A DNA stretch of 64,000 bases, from positions 8,494,001 through 8,558,000 of the forward strand of contig OX419760.1 of NCBI GenBank assembly GCA_948567375.1. Direction: 5' to 3'. The notes under the pieces are model-generated. The model ran no database searches. It was not told the origin of the DNA and saw only the letters and a program-made list of their open reading frames with translations. The translations under genes and the position numbers were made by a program. Every line of letters begins with the position of its first letter. The stretch's first letter is position 1. Source of the DNA: Lunularia cruciata. Taxonomy: Eukaryota; Streptophyta; Marchantiopsida; Lunulariales; Lunulariaceae. Shown piece by piece: positions 54,535 through 64,000 of this stretch.

Positions 54535-55951
54535 GCTATATGTTTAATTCACTACAAAATGCCTTAGCTGTTCATGAGCATGATGTACCAACTATGATGT
54601 TTTAGGAGGAAGGGGTAATACCCATACTGTACTATTTTTTCATACACAAGGAAGATGTTTGCACTTTAATCTAAACCGCTTGGCTTTTTGAAGAACACAA
54701 TCTCTCTCCTTGTCACTAATTATGCCATACATAATACTAGTACAAAGATAGTCCATCACCAAGACATCATCATTATATCTCACTAACCTATATTAATATC
54801 TCCACTCTTTGGATATGAGACCTCAACAACTCCTCTTGGCTTTACCAATAAATATACTACTAAAGCCCCAATTGATAGACATGAAAGGTAGATGTTTTCC
54901 AACCTAATACCATCTCCCCATCCATCTCACTATGTCAATGTTCTCCTATCTAATCATGCTAGTTGGTACATGGTTTCTACTCAACTCATCTGCATCAAGT
55001 TTCACCACTCCAAGTTTGTGGACAACTATGACATCATACTCATGTAAATCAAAGCCCATCATGCAAGCTTCATTAAAGCTTGTTTGACTTCATCAACCAC
55101 TTCAATAGTTGATGATCAATGATGAGAGTGAAGGGGTTTCCCAACAAGTACTATTAGAAATGTGCTATTGCACATATTGTAGATTTTCCAATCCAAAGAA
55201 TGCTTGCTCTTTACTCAAATTGGTAGGTCAGGTGATACATACAATAACATCCAACTTTGTCAACTAAACACCAAGTCTACTAGGATGGATATTGGGACTC
55301 AAATAATCAATCTACTCTTGGAAGAATTTTCACTTTAGAGAATGTAATTTGAGTCCATGAGATCTCAATCTCCCAAACACCCCAACAAGTATCTTTCAAG
55401 GAAGATAGCACTATAGACCAAAATTTCATCAATATAGCATTGAGTAAAATTCAATCTTTCTAGGATCCTATTCATGACTCTCTAGAACTCAACTAGAGTG
55501 TATTTTAACCAAGATGATAAAAACCACCATTGATACAATATATCATTTTCATGAAGATCAATCATCCAAAATGTTATCTTGACCTTGTCTTCTTCCCTAA
55601 TTGGCAACTAATGGTAACTTGCTTGAAGATCCAAAAGACTAAAGACCTTTGCATGCCCAATTGCATCAAAGATTTTCTCCAATATCATACCAATCAACCC
55701 TAGTTTGTCCAATGATAGAGAATAATCTCCACATATCTACCTATTTATGTAGTTTCTTGCATATCCGGCTTGGCTTGCATCATTATGGCTAAACATACCC
55801 TCCATGTGAGATCTCTAACAAAATAGCTTCAAATAGGTTTTTATTCTTGCTTTGAATCAAGATCCTCTCCATATCACTATATCTACAAGGATGCCAAAAG
55901 ATTGGTGTATCACTAGTTAACCTAATTCAACTACCATATCCCTTTAGAGTG
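54535..55951 (-). pseudogene. PHD-gypsy RT, RNase H and start of integrase
   Basis: On the minus strand, 55925-55790 is the RT entry region, and 55780-55250 is badly decayed RT. RNase H lies at 55200-55000 (FTLIIDHQLLKWL-like text, then YDVIVVHKLGVVKLDADELS). A linker follows, and the first part of the integrase zinc domain (LVHHAHEQLRHF) lies at about 54560. The remainder continues at 48917. It is a member of the same lineage as 24990-25742. Confidence 0.65.
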
Positions 55952-56926
55952 TTGTGCATATATACATTACTACACAACATACCTTGTTGTCAACATCACA
56001 CATTATAAAAGCATAACTCACACATAAGTCATACATGGACTCTCAAGTGCCAAAATAATCAGTTTGTTCACAACTTGAATCATACTCAATGAGATCAGTA
56101 CTTGATCTATACTCAAAAATCTACCAACAACTAGGCATTGATTACAATCAAGCCACACTCACTCTAGCTAAGATACTCCAGGTGATGCTTGTCAAATTTT
56201 TATCCACTCTAGCTAGGAACTTGAAGGCTCAACATCAAAGAAGTGAGCTCTTTGGAGCTGCACATTGGAGCTGCACACTATACATTACTACACAACATAC
56301 CTTGCTGTCAACATCACACATTATAAAATCACAACTCACACGTAAGTCATACATGGACTCTCAAGTGCTTCAATAAGCAATTTGTTCACAACTTGAATCA
56401 TACTCAATGAGATCAGTACTTGATCTCTACTCAAAAATCTACCAACAACGAGGCATTGATTACAATCAAGCCACACTCACTCTAGCTAAGAGACTCTAGG
56501 TGATGCTTGCCAACTTTCTATCCACTCTAGCTAGGAACTTGAAGGCTCAACATCAAAGAAGTGAGCTCTTTGGAGCTGCACTTCCAAAATATACCTTTGA
56601 TTTTGACTTGGATATCCAACTCTTATAGTCTTGATGATAGCACACCTGATGGTGCAAACGGTGAAGTCATGGTAGGCCCCACTATGTAGTCAGTACCACA
56701 AATAGGAAATCTGATCATCAATAAGTAGTCTATTAGTAACTGCCAAAGTACTCTTGACTACCAATGTTACTTCTCCAGAGTCTGAGTAATCTGGGTGCAA
56801 TGCTACATATGATGTGATAACTATCATGCATATATACATTGCTACACAACATACATCATTGTAAACATCACACACTTTAGAAGCACAACTCATATATAAG
56901 TAATACATGGACTCTCAAGTGCAACA
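55952..56926 (-). repeat. PHD-gypsy 3' LTR with an internal 318-bp duplication
   Basis: On the minus strand it begins TGTTGCACTTGAGAGTCC, right after a purine-rich ACTAGGGAGGCAA (56927-56939), the expected polypurine tract. It ends ATGCACAACA at 55952. A TATATATGAG motif lies near the start. A segment of about 318 bp is duplicated in tandem (55961-56278 and 56279-56590). No 5' LTR is in the window. Confidence 0.72.
55961..56590. repeat. 318-bp tandem duplication
   Basis: Both units run from TATACATTACTACACAACAT to TCTTTGGAGCTGCAC with about 95% identity by eye. A 13-bp phrase TTGGAGCTGCACA is also repeated at the junction. Confidence 0.93.
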
Positions 56927-57099
56927 ATTGCCTCCCTAGTTGGTGGTTAGTTCCTTCTAACTCCAGATGGCTATCTACTCTAAGTTTATGGTAAACCTTA
57001 TGGGGGCAAAAAAATCAAGAGGCCATGTGCTATCAAGCTCCATCATTAGTCGCCTATATGTAATCTATACCATATAAAGGATGAACTAGCTATAGGTCA

Positions 57100-58011
57100 A
57101 TTACATCTATGACATTACCATTGTCCTTGAGGAGCCACCATGAAGAGAGGAGTCAAACATGCCACATGCCATATGCCATCCTCTCAAATAACTATCACAA
57201 CACTAACATAGTAGTAGCTCCACCAAAAGAGCCGCATAACATGCACCACAAGCCTGCCTGTACAAGTGCCAAGCTTGGATCCATAGTACCATCAACATTT
57301 GGGAGGTGGCATGGCACATAATTGCACATATGATCCTCCCAAACAACACAACAATGCCTTTTCAAAACAAAGATGTTAGATGGCAAAACCTCATGCACTC
57401 TCAAGATAGTGCGGCATGTAGAAACATCAAGTGTCATTGGTGTTGTCTACTATAGATATACATAGTTGCCTGGATGAAATCAATGGATTGAGGGTCTATA
57501 ACCTCCTCCTTGAATGGTAGCATAACATAAGGTATTATTAGGTTGAGAAATTGCCTAGTTCTCAAAGGTCATGGGCATCACTCTTTGAAAGATCTCTGCC
57601 CATTGAGAACATGCACTCATCCATACATCTAGATCATCCAAGTCCAACACTATAGTAGCATCTTAACAAATGGTTGTAGGTAAATTTGGATCTCATCCAT
57701 AGAGTAGAAAGTAAGGAGACAAGGATGCTAAGGAGTCTTGCCGGCTAAACCAATAGCCCATGGCCAACCAAGGTAACTAGAGATCCCAATCTTCAGAGTG
57801 GGCTCTTTGCAAACCATACTTCTACAATCTACTCTTCACTATCTAAACCACTCTCTCTACTAAGCCATTTGCCTCAAAGGTGATCTTGGAAGGTAGTATG
57901 ATGATCAATCAAAGCCTTGTCACACAAGAATTGAGGCTCTCCCAAGAACTCTTTATCCTCATTAGTCAAAACCTCAATTGGTGCACAAAAATGAATGAGA
58001 ACTTGATCAAG
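57100..58011 (-). pseudogene. Gypsy integrase with a C-terminal PHD-finger-like motif
   Basis: On the minus strand, the integrase core lies at 57990-57640, with IEVLTN, KEFLGEPQFL, KALIDHHTT and the region after the catalytic Glu. The GYRPSI segment near 57510 is the usual integrase C-terminal step before a Phe-x-Pro-Gly-Asp motif. From 57437 there is an 80-codon open frame ending in CHLPNVDGTMDPSLALVQAG, then CMLCGSFGGATTMLV. After a one-base shift it continues CDSYLRGWHMAC. The pattern Cys-x2-Cys...Cys-Asp-x-(Cys lost to Tyr)...Gly-Trp-His-x2-Cys is that of a PHD finger. The last Cys pair is not recognisable. A purine tract and an LTR follow, so the finger is the last domain of the polyprotein. 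Confidence 0.72.
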
Positions 58012-58600
58012 TGTAATGCAAGTAGTTAGACATATTATCTAGAGATGAAAATTGGCTTGGTACTATCTAGAAGGATGTTGTGTACAATGGCCTATGAAGA
58101 TCAAATAAAAGTGTCACCAAATGAGTATTTCTACTAATAAGGCAAAAGCCAAAAATAGCTTGAAAACTTTAGAGCCAATTTTGGGGGCCTAAATAGATGA
58201 ATTAGGCCTTGAAAATGAAAAGATTCCTCTCCCTTAGGATTGCTAATTCTTGCCTTCTCCCTCCTATGATTTGTCTTATTGAGAGCTTTCCAATTGTACT
58301 TCCCTTATGTGATTTTGAGCTCCCTACAAGAAGATTCCCAAAAGATTTCCTTTGGTCAAACCTATTTGACCAACTAGATAGGATAGGGATTGACATGTCA
58401 CCCATCCAAACAACTAATCCAAGGATGAAGCTCATTAATAGGTCACCAATCCATGTATCTGATCCAAGGGTTGAGCTTCCTTTGAGGAGATCCTCTTTGC
58501 TATATAATAAAGAAAAGGTGCTCCTTTGGAGCATTAGATTATTGAGTGTGAAACTTGCATTTTCTTTCTTGGAGAGTTCTCTTGTCATTGGAGTTTTAAA
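58012..58600 (+). mobile_element. Chromo-2 5' LTR (copy 2)
   Basis: It reads TGTAATGCAAGTAGTTAG...TTTTAAA and aligns along its length with 20271-20883. CTATATAATAAAG (near 58500) is the likely TATA box. The primer site is decayed (ATAACATCATAG where TGGTATTAGAGC is expected). It is inserted in the PHD-gypsy integrase. Confidence 0.88.
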
Positions 58601-59217
58601 ATAACATCATAGTAGGTGTTTTAATCCAAGAGAGTGGATAACCCCTCTTGGAAGAACACAAGTTACTGAAATTGAAATTGAGTAATTTGAGGGGAGAAAA
58701 CATAGTGCAATTGCTAGACTTGGGAAGTGTTTTAGAGAGCGGATGGGATAGAGGCACCAAGAGGACAATTTCTTATACCTAACTTTCCATTCTTGAATCC
58801 ATTCCACATCAAGATTATGTATATCCAACGTGAGAAAATGAGAGTATCTCTTGTTTATCACTTTGGAGCAAAATTCATGGACAAAGTGATGAATTTACCA
58901 AACCTGGTGATTCTACCAATGGTGGTATATGATAGAGAGTGGGATTTGAAAATCTACATTCTGTTATGATGTTATGGATTTGAATGTACCAAATCCACAT
59001 CCTTTCAACACACAAGTAGAATCCGTTATGTAGTTAGACCAAAAGTGATGTTTTGGGATTTTGTACTCCGCAATTTTGGTGAGGAATATTATCAATGAGT
59101 GATAGCTTCTAAGGTCCTAACGGTAGTCCCCATAGTTCATGCTCCCTCCCAAGTGATCATTCTAACCCTCTATTGAAGTAAGAGGTAGCAATTGAACATT
59201 GATCATGTGTAGGAATC

Positions 59218-60200
59218 ATGGATCCGCAGTTGCAAGAGTTCATGCAAGGAATGCAAGGGATGTTGAACAAGTTTTGGGAAATCAAGATGACCATGGAGGA
59301 ATTGCAAAGCCAAATATGTACTGTCAAGAATGATCAAGTAATCCAGGAAGGGAAGTTGTTTTAACAACCAACACCAACAATTGAAGTACTTGGAGAGTTA
59401 TGCATGCCAATAACATTGATTCCAATCAACAACCAAGCCACATTATTACTAGAAATGAAAAAACATCAAGCCTTACAAGGGACAGTGTTCCATGGGAGTA
59501 GTGGAAAATTGGATTTCAAGAATGAATTGATACCTTTAATTGTTCACCATGGAGATCATTGATCATTTTGCAAGTATGTTTGTGTGTGAGTACTTGACCA
59601 ATAAAGTCCTCACATGGTATGATGCTTGGGAACTATCATTGTTGGTAAAAGAAAGAGAGGTCACTTGGAAAGCCATGCAAGAAGGATTGCTCAAAAATTT
59701 CCAATCCTTGGATTCCGTGCAAATGGCCTGAACTAGACTTTGGGTGTTGAAGCAAAAGAATAGCATACAAGAATACATGGAGGCATTTCTAGATCTACAC
59801 GTTATAGTAATCAATCTGAGTCCAACCAAAGCCCTTGATAATTCCAAGAGAGGGTTAAAAGAGTGGATTCACCAAGAGGTAAAGGTGCAAAATCCTTGTA
59901 TGGCTTTTGAAGCCATTGCCTCTGCTCAAAGAATAGTAGGAGTGCTTGGAGGAGGTGAAGCAATAACATTGATGCAAAACTATCAAGTTGAGACACACCA
60001 TTTTGATGGACCAATTCCTATGGAATTGAGCAACATTTGGTTCCAAGACCGAGGAGCAAGACCTCTAAAGAAAACAAGGACGGGTCAAAGAAAAGATAGA
60101 AGGAGTCCCAAGGGGAAAAGGAGCTCCATTAAAACAATGATGATGTTACAATTGTAGCCGAATTGTGCACATAGCTATCAATTGTCATGCTCGTCATCTT
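59218..60200 (+). pseudogene. Chromo-2 gag (copy 2)
   Basis: MDPQLQEFMQGMQGMLNKFW starts at 59218. The gag core follows in long open pieces (TNKVLTWYDAWELSLLVKER, 59600; SIQEYMEAFLDLHVIVINLS, 59765). The zinc knuckle at 60144-60185 reads CYNCSRIVHIAINC: all ligands are present, but the usual Gly before His is Val. Three stops are present. Confidence 0.83.
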
Positions 60201-60403
60201 AGAGGTCCTTGATCTCCATACAAGTGACCTTTGAACCACATTGAAGAGTATGATATGGAAACTACATTGGAAAACAAAGATCACCAATAAATGTACCTTG
60301 CAGCCTTATTGGCTTGGTGAAGAAGAGTAAAAGCAAGAGAAGGAAGAGGACGAGTGTGCCAAGATGGAGGAAGATAAATGCATAATTAATTGTTGTAAAT
60401 GGA

Positions 60404-61192
60404 ATGCTAGAAGGAAATCTAGTGAGAGTGTTGATAGACCCTAGGGCAATAGAGAATTTCTTATCTCACTCTATTGCAATGAGGCTAGGGGTGGAACTAG
60501 AGAAGGATGAGAATTACAAAGTAGAGTTACCTAATGGTCAAACAAAGAGAATTGAGTCATTACCTAGAAATGTAATGCTCTCTGTAGGAGGGTGTCAAGA
60601 GGCAATCAAGTGGCAAGTGATACGAGTAGCTCATTATGAGTTGGAGGATTGTAAGGCTCAAATCAAAGATATGTTGCAGAATAGGTTTATCCAACCCAAC
60701 GTATCACTATATGGGACTCTTGTATTGTTTGTGAAGAAAAAGGACGGAACAATGTGCATGAGGATTTTCTATTGGGGATTGAATCAACAAATGGTGAAGA
60801 ACAAATATCCATTACCTTGCATGGATAACTTGTTTGATCAACTCAATAGGGCAAGGCACTTCACCAAACTTGATTTGCGGAGCGGTTACAACCAAATTAT
60901 AATTGCAGAAGAAGACATACACAAAACAACCTTTCAAACAAGGTATGGTCACTTTGAATACTTGGTGATGCTGTTTGGCCTCACCAATGCTCCAACCATT
61001 TTCATGAGTTTGATGGATGACATATTTTTTCCGTACTTGGATAAATCTATTATCATTTTTCTCGATGACATCTTAGTCTCCAATAGGATGATAATAGAGC
61101 ACAAGCAACATCTGCAAGAAGTCTCCCAAATCTACAACAAAATCAATTGTATGCCAAAATCTCAAAGTGCAAGTTTGGCAAATCTAAAGTAG
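60404..61192 (+). pseudogene. Chromo-2 protease joined to reverse transcriptase (262-codon open frame)
   Basis: This is the longest open pol frame of the family. The protease active site reads [13 protein letters not shown]: the Asp is kept, but Ser-Gly is replaced by Pro-Arg. The protease then runs straight into RT at [15 protein letters not shown], so about 130-140 codons between the domains are missing. RT shows [20 protein letters not shown] (DYR motif lost), [20 protein letters not shown] and the intact catalytic [11 protein letters not shown] (61055). The frame ends at the thumb. Confidence 0.85.
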
Positions 61193-61199
61193 ACTACTT

Positions 61200-61850
61200 A
61201 GGGCATAGAGTAAGTGAAAAAGGTATCCAAGTGTAAAAAAATAAAATAGAAGTCATTCAAAAATGCAGTGCTCCAAAAGATCATACTCAACTCAAGAGTT
61301 TCTTTGGATTGATGGGGTTTTATCATCAATTTGTCATGGATTTCTCCAAGATTTCACAACCTCTAACAACATTATTGGGCAAGGGAAAGAAGTGGATATA
61401 GGGAACCACACAAGAATTGTTTTTTCAGGAGTTGAAACATGTATTACTACATGCACCAATCTTGAAATAGTATGACCCAAAACGTCCAATCAAGATGGCT
61501 ATAGATGCATCAGGTGTAGCAATAAAAGTAGTCCAACAATGAGAATGGCAAGATGGATGGCACCCAATTGCATATTTCTCTTATAAGTTGATACCAAGGA
61601 AATGCAAATATCACACCACCAAATGAGAAGAGCTGGCCATTGTCCTTGTAACCAAGCATTGGAAACACTATTTGGGTGAGAAGGCATTTGTGGTAGAGAT
61701 GGAACACAAACCTCTAGTCTACCTCAAGACACAAAAATATCTTTCTCATTGACAAATTCAATGTGCAAAGTGGAGACAACAATTCAACATGACAATCAGA
61801 TAGTGGAAGGCAAGAATCAACTTGCAGATGCATTCACTTGAATGCCAATG
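61200..61850 (+). pseudogene. Chromo-2 RT connection and RNase H (copy 2)
   Basis: The connection LKSFFGLMGFYHQFVMDFSK is readable across a frameshift near 61300. RNase H includes MAIDASGVAI (61495), the decayed YHTTKxEELAIVLVTKHW (61615) and MEHKPLVYLKTQ (61698), where the catalytic Asp before His is Glu. Confidence 0.8.
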
Positions 61851-61861
61851 GCAAAAATTTT

Positions 61862-62990
61862 GGTGGTGGAAGTCAAGATGAACCTTGAATTAGGGCCTAG
61901 GATTCTTATTGCTACAAAAAATGATCCACATATTGTAGGTGTTCAATCATTCAAAGGCATCACCAACACCCAAGGACTCAACTTTTGTGATGGCAAGTTA
62001 TGGATTCCAGATGACATAAGTCTAAGAACCACCATCCTAGCAAAAATGTCATAATTCTACCATTGCAGGTCACATTGGAGTGGACAAGACCTTGGATGCG
62101 TCAAATGTCATTACTATTGGCCCAAGATGAGCAACGATGTGATGGAATATGTTTGGAGTTGCCTACTTTATCAAAAAAATAAGGCTTCTAATCAAACTCC
62201 TCCAACCTCTTCCCACTCCTACATAACATTAGGAATAGGTAAGCATGGATTTAGTTTGTGAATTGCCCAAGACCACCTTTGGATTTGATTCTATTGTAGT
62301 CTTTGTAGACCCACTCAACAAAATGATTCAAGTGAATCATACCACCAAGGATGTGACTGCCCCGCAATTAGCACAATTATACTTAGATGCAATCTTTTCC
62401 CACCATGGCTTGTCTCAAGTGCTCATCATAGAGAGAAGCACTCAACTCACTAGTTTGTTTTGGAGAACACTCTTTAGGTTCTTCAAAACCAAATTGGCCA
62501 TATACATAGCTTACCATACACAAACCAATGGACAAATAGAGAGGGAAAATTGCACTATTGAGGACATGCTTTGAGGTTTTACTTTGGATGAGCAAGAGAG
62601 TTGGGACCGCTAACTCCCATTGGTGGAATTTTCTTACAACAATTCAATGATTGCTTGTACATAAGTCACACCATTCTTCCTCATGTATGGAGAGCATCCT
62701 TTGACAAGCTTGATGAAGGTCCATCCGATTGCTATCAAGGTTGACACTATCAACACTTTTGTTTCTAGAGTCCAACAGGATGTGGAGAACTCTAAGCATA
62801 GGTTGTAGATTGCTCAAAATTGGTAGAAGCAATATGCAAATGCACACCGCTAACACATGGAGTTCAATGTGGGAGATCAAGTTTGGCTATCAACCACCAA
62901 CCTCAAGTTATTTGGTTCTCATAAGCTCAGACCTTGTTTCCTTGGACCTTCTACCTAATGTAGAATTGAATGCGGAACATTATCTTGCAC
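61862..62990 (+). pseudogene. Chromo-2 integrase (copy 2)
   Basis: A zinc-domain remnant is near 62065-62180 (HIGVDKTLDAS; the Cys pair is mostly lost). The core has MDLVCELPKTTFGFDSIVVF (first Asp, 62245). IIERSTQLTS stands where the second Asp (SDRD) should be, and TNGQIERENCTIEDML contains the Glu. The C-terminal VGDQVWLSTTNLKL is at 62865. At least six stops are present. Confidence 0.82.
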
Positions 62991-62999
62991 TCTAGAGAG

Positions 63000-63724
63000 G
63001 TCCCGACAATAAAACAAAAAATGTGGGCCGGCTTGTCTCTCACTCAAGATGAACCTCTAATGGCTATTATGGTAGCACACCGTGGACTAAGAAGGCAAAG
63101 AGCACCAACTCCATCATATTCCTCCAAGGCTAACACTCCAAGACTCAAGACATTGCTCACTAGAGAACTCAATGAGAGAGAGATAGTTGCAAATGAAAGG
63201 ATGATGAGTACCTCATCACCCCTAGTTTATATATTTGTGAAATAATTATGTACCAAAGTTACTAATTACTAGAGTAACTCAAGTTACTAGGCTAAAAGTC
63301 AAATAATGTCAAAAAGCTAAAGGAATATCCATACTCATGGGAATATTCTCCTAAACATATGGTCTTAACTTGACCTAACCATTAAGTCAAAGATTCTTTC
63401 ACATGGGCTATCCTTGGACTATAGAAGAATCCAAAACAAAAAGCTTGTGGGTCCAAGCATTCTTAACTCTTTCTCAGTCAGACACTTAGGAATAATACCA
63501 AGTCAATACACTAGAATTCAAAATAATGATGCTCATCTTTTTTACTTCCTCTAAAGTAAGGTTCCTTCTATCTTAGCTATGACTAACTTTAGATTATCAT
63601 GACTAAGGTAGAACTATCCTTTATTTTTATATAAATAATATCTCTCAAGTACTTGTAATATCAATATCACAATACCACACACATGCGCAAATGGGTGTTA
63701 CAAAATGCATTCTCCAAAACACAT
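63000..63724. other. Inserted sequence between integrase and chromodomain of Chromo-2 copy 2
   Basis: The integrase tail and chromodomain should be nearly contiguous. Here about 700 bp lie between them. The right part (63620-63715), with TTATATAAATAATATCTCTC and an AATATCAATATCAC phrase, looks like the promoter end of an unrelated LTR. The borders and a target duplication could not be fixed. A short inverted repeat (AGTTACT...AGTAACT) lies near 63260. Confidence 0.45.
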
Positions 63725-63815
63725 CCGTGGTACTCACCATTTGCATCTGGAATATTTGGTCCATTGGAAAGGGTACCCACTATATGAGGCAACACGGGAG
63801 CTAACAGCAAACTTG
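63725..63815 (+). pseudogene. Chromo-2 chromodomain fragment
   Basis: It reads HLEYLVHWKGYPLYEATREL, the second half of a chromodomain with the cage Trp kept and the second Trp (ATWE) changed to Arg. No purine tract or 3' LTR follows, so the element's 3' end is missing. Confidence 0.75.
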
Positions 63816-63849
63816 ACCAACACACCAATGTTAGGTAATAGGTGTAATT

Positions 63850-64000
63850 GTGGTAGGAGTATTAAATGATGCTCTAACTTGGTCACAAACCACACATCTG
63901 GCAACAAACTACTTTACATCAATTTGTATATTGTGCCACCAATAATGACTTTGGAGCAAGCTATATGTATGCTTTACTCCAAAATATCCTAGCTCCTCAT
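63850..64000 (-). pseudogene. PHD-gypsy integrase zinc domain, at the window edge
   Basis: On the minus strand it reads LGYFGVKHTYSLLQSHYWWH and then, after a stop, FVARCVVCDQVRASF. This is the second His and the Cys pair of the integrase HHCC domain. Its position, orientation and order fit the missing upstream part of the integrase at 57640-58011, with Chromo-2 copy 2 inserted between them. Confidence 0.72.

Noticed and set aside
57109..57321. Plus-strand 70-codon frame
   Set aside because: It is antisense to the PHD-like integrase tail, which carries the recognisable motif.
1..64000. tRNA, rRNA, snRNA, CRISPR or prokaryotic operon
   Set aside because: No cloverleaf, conserved rRNA block, regularly spaced short repeats or Shine-Dalgarno-led gene clusters were seen on either strand.

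Overview
This window is plant nuclear DNA made almost entirely of nested, decayed LTR retrotransposons. No host gene, tRNA, rRNA, CRISPR array or prokaryotic signal was found. The evidence is chromodomain-bearing Ty3/gypsy polyproteins, initiator-methionine-type primer sites (TTGGTATCAGAG), TATAAATA promoters in the LTRs, AT microsatellites, and stop codons that are often explained by C-to-T decay at methylated CpG. The species cannot be read from the sequence. The age and depth of nesting suit a large plant genome such as a gymnosperm, but this is a guess.

Four element families account for most of the window. (1) Chromo-1 is a chromovirus with LTRs of about 370-500 bp. It is present as a 10.1-kb copy (28456-38589, target duplication TTGGC), a 5.6-kb copy (48918-54529, target duplication AGTAA), an internally deleted array (about 11655-15591) and a reverse fragment (15592-18605). 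(2) Chromo-2 is a second chromovirus, with two coding copies (20271-24989 and 58012-63815) and three solo LTRs (2905-3634, 35020-35759, 47735-48623). (3) A third gypsy lineage has its integrase followed by a PHD-finger-like zinc motif instead of a chromodomain. Its pieces are at 24990-25742, 39642-41160, 48624-48917, 54535-57990 and 63850-64000. (4) 'Element A' is a 3.1-3.8 kb element with TGTG...CACA ends and 5-bp target duplications. It has no detectable terminal direct repeats and carries one long coiled-coil ORF. Four copies lie at 1-1825, 4715-7861, 25743-39636 (interrupted) and 29881-33661.

Nesting gives a relative insertion history. A PHD-gypsy fragment was hit by Element A copy 3. That copy was hit by the 10-kb Chromo-1 copy. 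The Chromo-1 copy was then hit by Element A copy 4, inside its gag zinc knuckle, and by a Chromo-2 LTR, inside its reverse transcriptase. On the right, a PHD-gypsy copy on the minus strand was interrupted by the 5.6-kb Chromo-1 copy, and another by Chromo-2 copy 2.

The sequence that these families do not explain is: AT-rich DNA at 7862-11650, with a long foldback and a 155-bp tandem duplication; a patch at 16114-18225; and an island at about 41981-45480. The island is visibly richer in CpG than its surroundings. It holds a 58-bp inverted repeat about 3 kb apart, a 180-bp tandem duplication and a 32-bp palindrome. The most interesting observations are Element A, the PHD-like finger on a gypsy integrase, perfect heat-shock-element motifs in the Chromo-1 LTRs, and the CpG-rich island.
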